From assembly GCA_964020155.1 (NCBI GenBank), contig OZ026558.1, positions 3,220,074-3,284,073 on the forward strand: DNA of 64,000 nucleotides. Direction: 5' to 3'. The notes under the pieces were generated by a model, which did not search any database, was not told the origin of the DNA, and worked only from the letters and a program-made list of their open reading frames with translations. This document shows, in pieces, positions 63,157-64,000 of the stretch. The position numbers and the translations under genes were made by a program. The DNA comes from Chondrilla cf. caribensis (Eukaryota > Porifera > Demospongiae > Chondrillida > Chondrillidae). The stretch's first letter is position 1; the number at the start of each line of letters is the position of its first letter.

Positions 63157-63989
63157 ACTTATGTATGTAGTAGTATTGCTTCCAGCTGCCATTGTCTTCA
63201 TGATTGGGCCCCTCACTCTTCTGCTACTCAACAAACACTAGTCATACTTGAAAGGTGTCACTAAACACTCCACATTTGCTAACCACTTCCTGTATTCTGT
63301 AATGATAACCAGTGTGATAGGAGCTCTGTATATGTACACCAGTCTGGTCTTGGGTGTTTATAGCTTTACTAATTTACTCTATACTGACAAACACTACAAT
63401 CCTGTGGTCTTTCAGAGTGATGTTGTAGTTGGTATTCATGTTCTGTTTTCATGGTCACTATTACCATAATAGCACAGGTTCCCTTTGTTTCTGCTCCTTC
63501 TGGAAGCATTTTTCTTCCAAAGCAACCAAACCATTGATCAGAGTGGTGGCATGTACTGGGTTGTTAGTGAAAATCTTGTCTTTCTACACTTTCCACCTTC
63601 TGGTCCTATTGATGGTCAATCCAGTGAGTTCTGTCATCCACGCTTGCCCTACACTTTCACTTATCCTGACTTTGACCATCCTCTAGTCCATCTTCACTAG
63701 TTGTCAACGTCCTTATTGTTCTATCACAAAATGTAGTAAGCTCTTACTTGCAGTCATTTGGAGTCTCACTGCAGATATGTTGTTGTATTTGCTTACAGAA
63801 ATGTATGATAGTAGGGGGGCTCACAACACTCATGGGGCGAATGTGGTTGGTGCCATCTTTTCACTTGCTTCTTCAACCATTCTCTCCATGTTTGTTTACT
63901 TCGTCAAGATGTACGTCCAACAGAAGATCAGAGGAGAGATGAATTTACCTGAGCTTCAGCCTCTGGTCCAGTACAGACGAATGGATTGA
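63157..63989 (+). pseudogene. Broken multi-pass membrane protein gene
   Basis: Starts with MYVVVLLPAAIVFMIGPLTL (ATG at about 63157), has TAG at 63239-63241, continues in the same frame with MITSVIGALYMYTSLVLGVY to TAA at 63467-63469, and further blocks with hydrophobic character follow in shifted frames. The last block (63829-63989) reads NVVGAIFSLASSTILSMFVY and then KIRGEMNLPELQPLVQYRRM before TGA, like a last membrane segment and cytosolic tail. It is not similar to the 402 and 12954 genes. Short introns or pseudogenisation could explain the interruptions. The start coordinate is approximate. Confidence 0.4.
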
Positions 63990-64000
63990 GACACTACATG

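Overview
The window is animal nuclear DNA. Genes are split by short GT-AG introns, the sequence is AT-rich, and it is crowded with microsatellites, small inverted-repeat elements and locally duplicated blocks. One clear housekeeping gene (nascent polypeptide-associated complex alpha, five exons) anchors it as eukaryotic. Secreted collagen-stalk proteins carrying a cysteine-rich domain that I remember from uncharacterised sponge and cnidarian proteins, fibrinogen-related proteins, and compact introns suggest an early-branching marine animal, most likely a demosponge. The species assignment is an inference.

Layout. 0.4-2.4 kb: a two-exon polytopic membrane protein with a secreted-type ectodomain. 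4.1-8.1 kb: NACA. 9.5-9.7 kb: an orphan copy of a promoter and first codons. 10.4-11.6 kb: a damaged collagen-stalk gene. 12.9-14.75 kb: a second two-exon membrane protein, paralogous to the first with the intron at the same place and phase. 16.4-57.9 kb: a minus-strand array of collagen-stalk genes. Three are full length (21.2, 28.8, 37.5 kb), one has a shortened stalk (45.9 kb), one is a strongly remodelled short form (16.4 kb), and at least six are broken or partial. Two fibrinogen-domain genes (one intact at 43.1 kb, one with a single nonsense codon at 26.7 kb) lie between them, with two gutted copies. 34.1-36.9 kb interrupts the array with a small secreted cysteine-rich protein that resembles interleukin-17, a reverse transcriptase remnant and a long perfect-looking hairpin. 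55.4 kb has another small cysteine-rich exon whose 3' half recurs in a dispersed repeat family. 58-64 kb holds repeats, a histone H1 tail remnant, a fibrinogen-domain pseudogene and a broken multi-pass membrane gene.

The array has grown by segmental duplication. About 7 kb (21.2-28.6) recurs at 37.5-45.0, about 1.9 kb occurs three times (17.0-18.9, 46.8-48.8, 48.9-50.8), and promoters have been copied without their genes. Intact genes keep a shared core promoter (TATA box followed by a GGCAGG element) and a shared signal peptide.

How the genes might work together (inference): secreted trimeric collagen-stalk proteins and fibrinogen-domain proteins are the two halves of ficolin-type pattern-recognition molecules, here encoded by separate, rapidly duplicating neighbours. 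With paralogous membrane receptors and a possible cytokine nearby, this looks like a recognition or innate-defence gene cluster. Nothing in the sequence proves that function.
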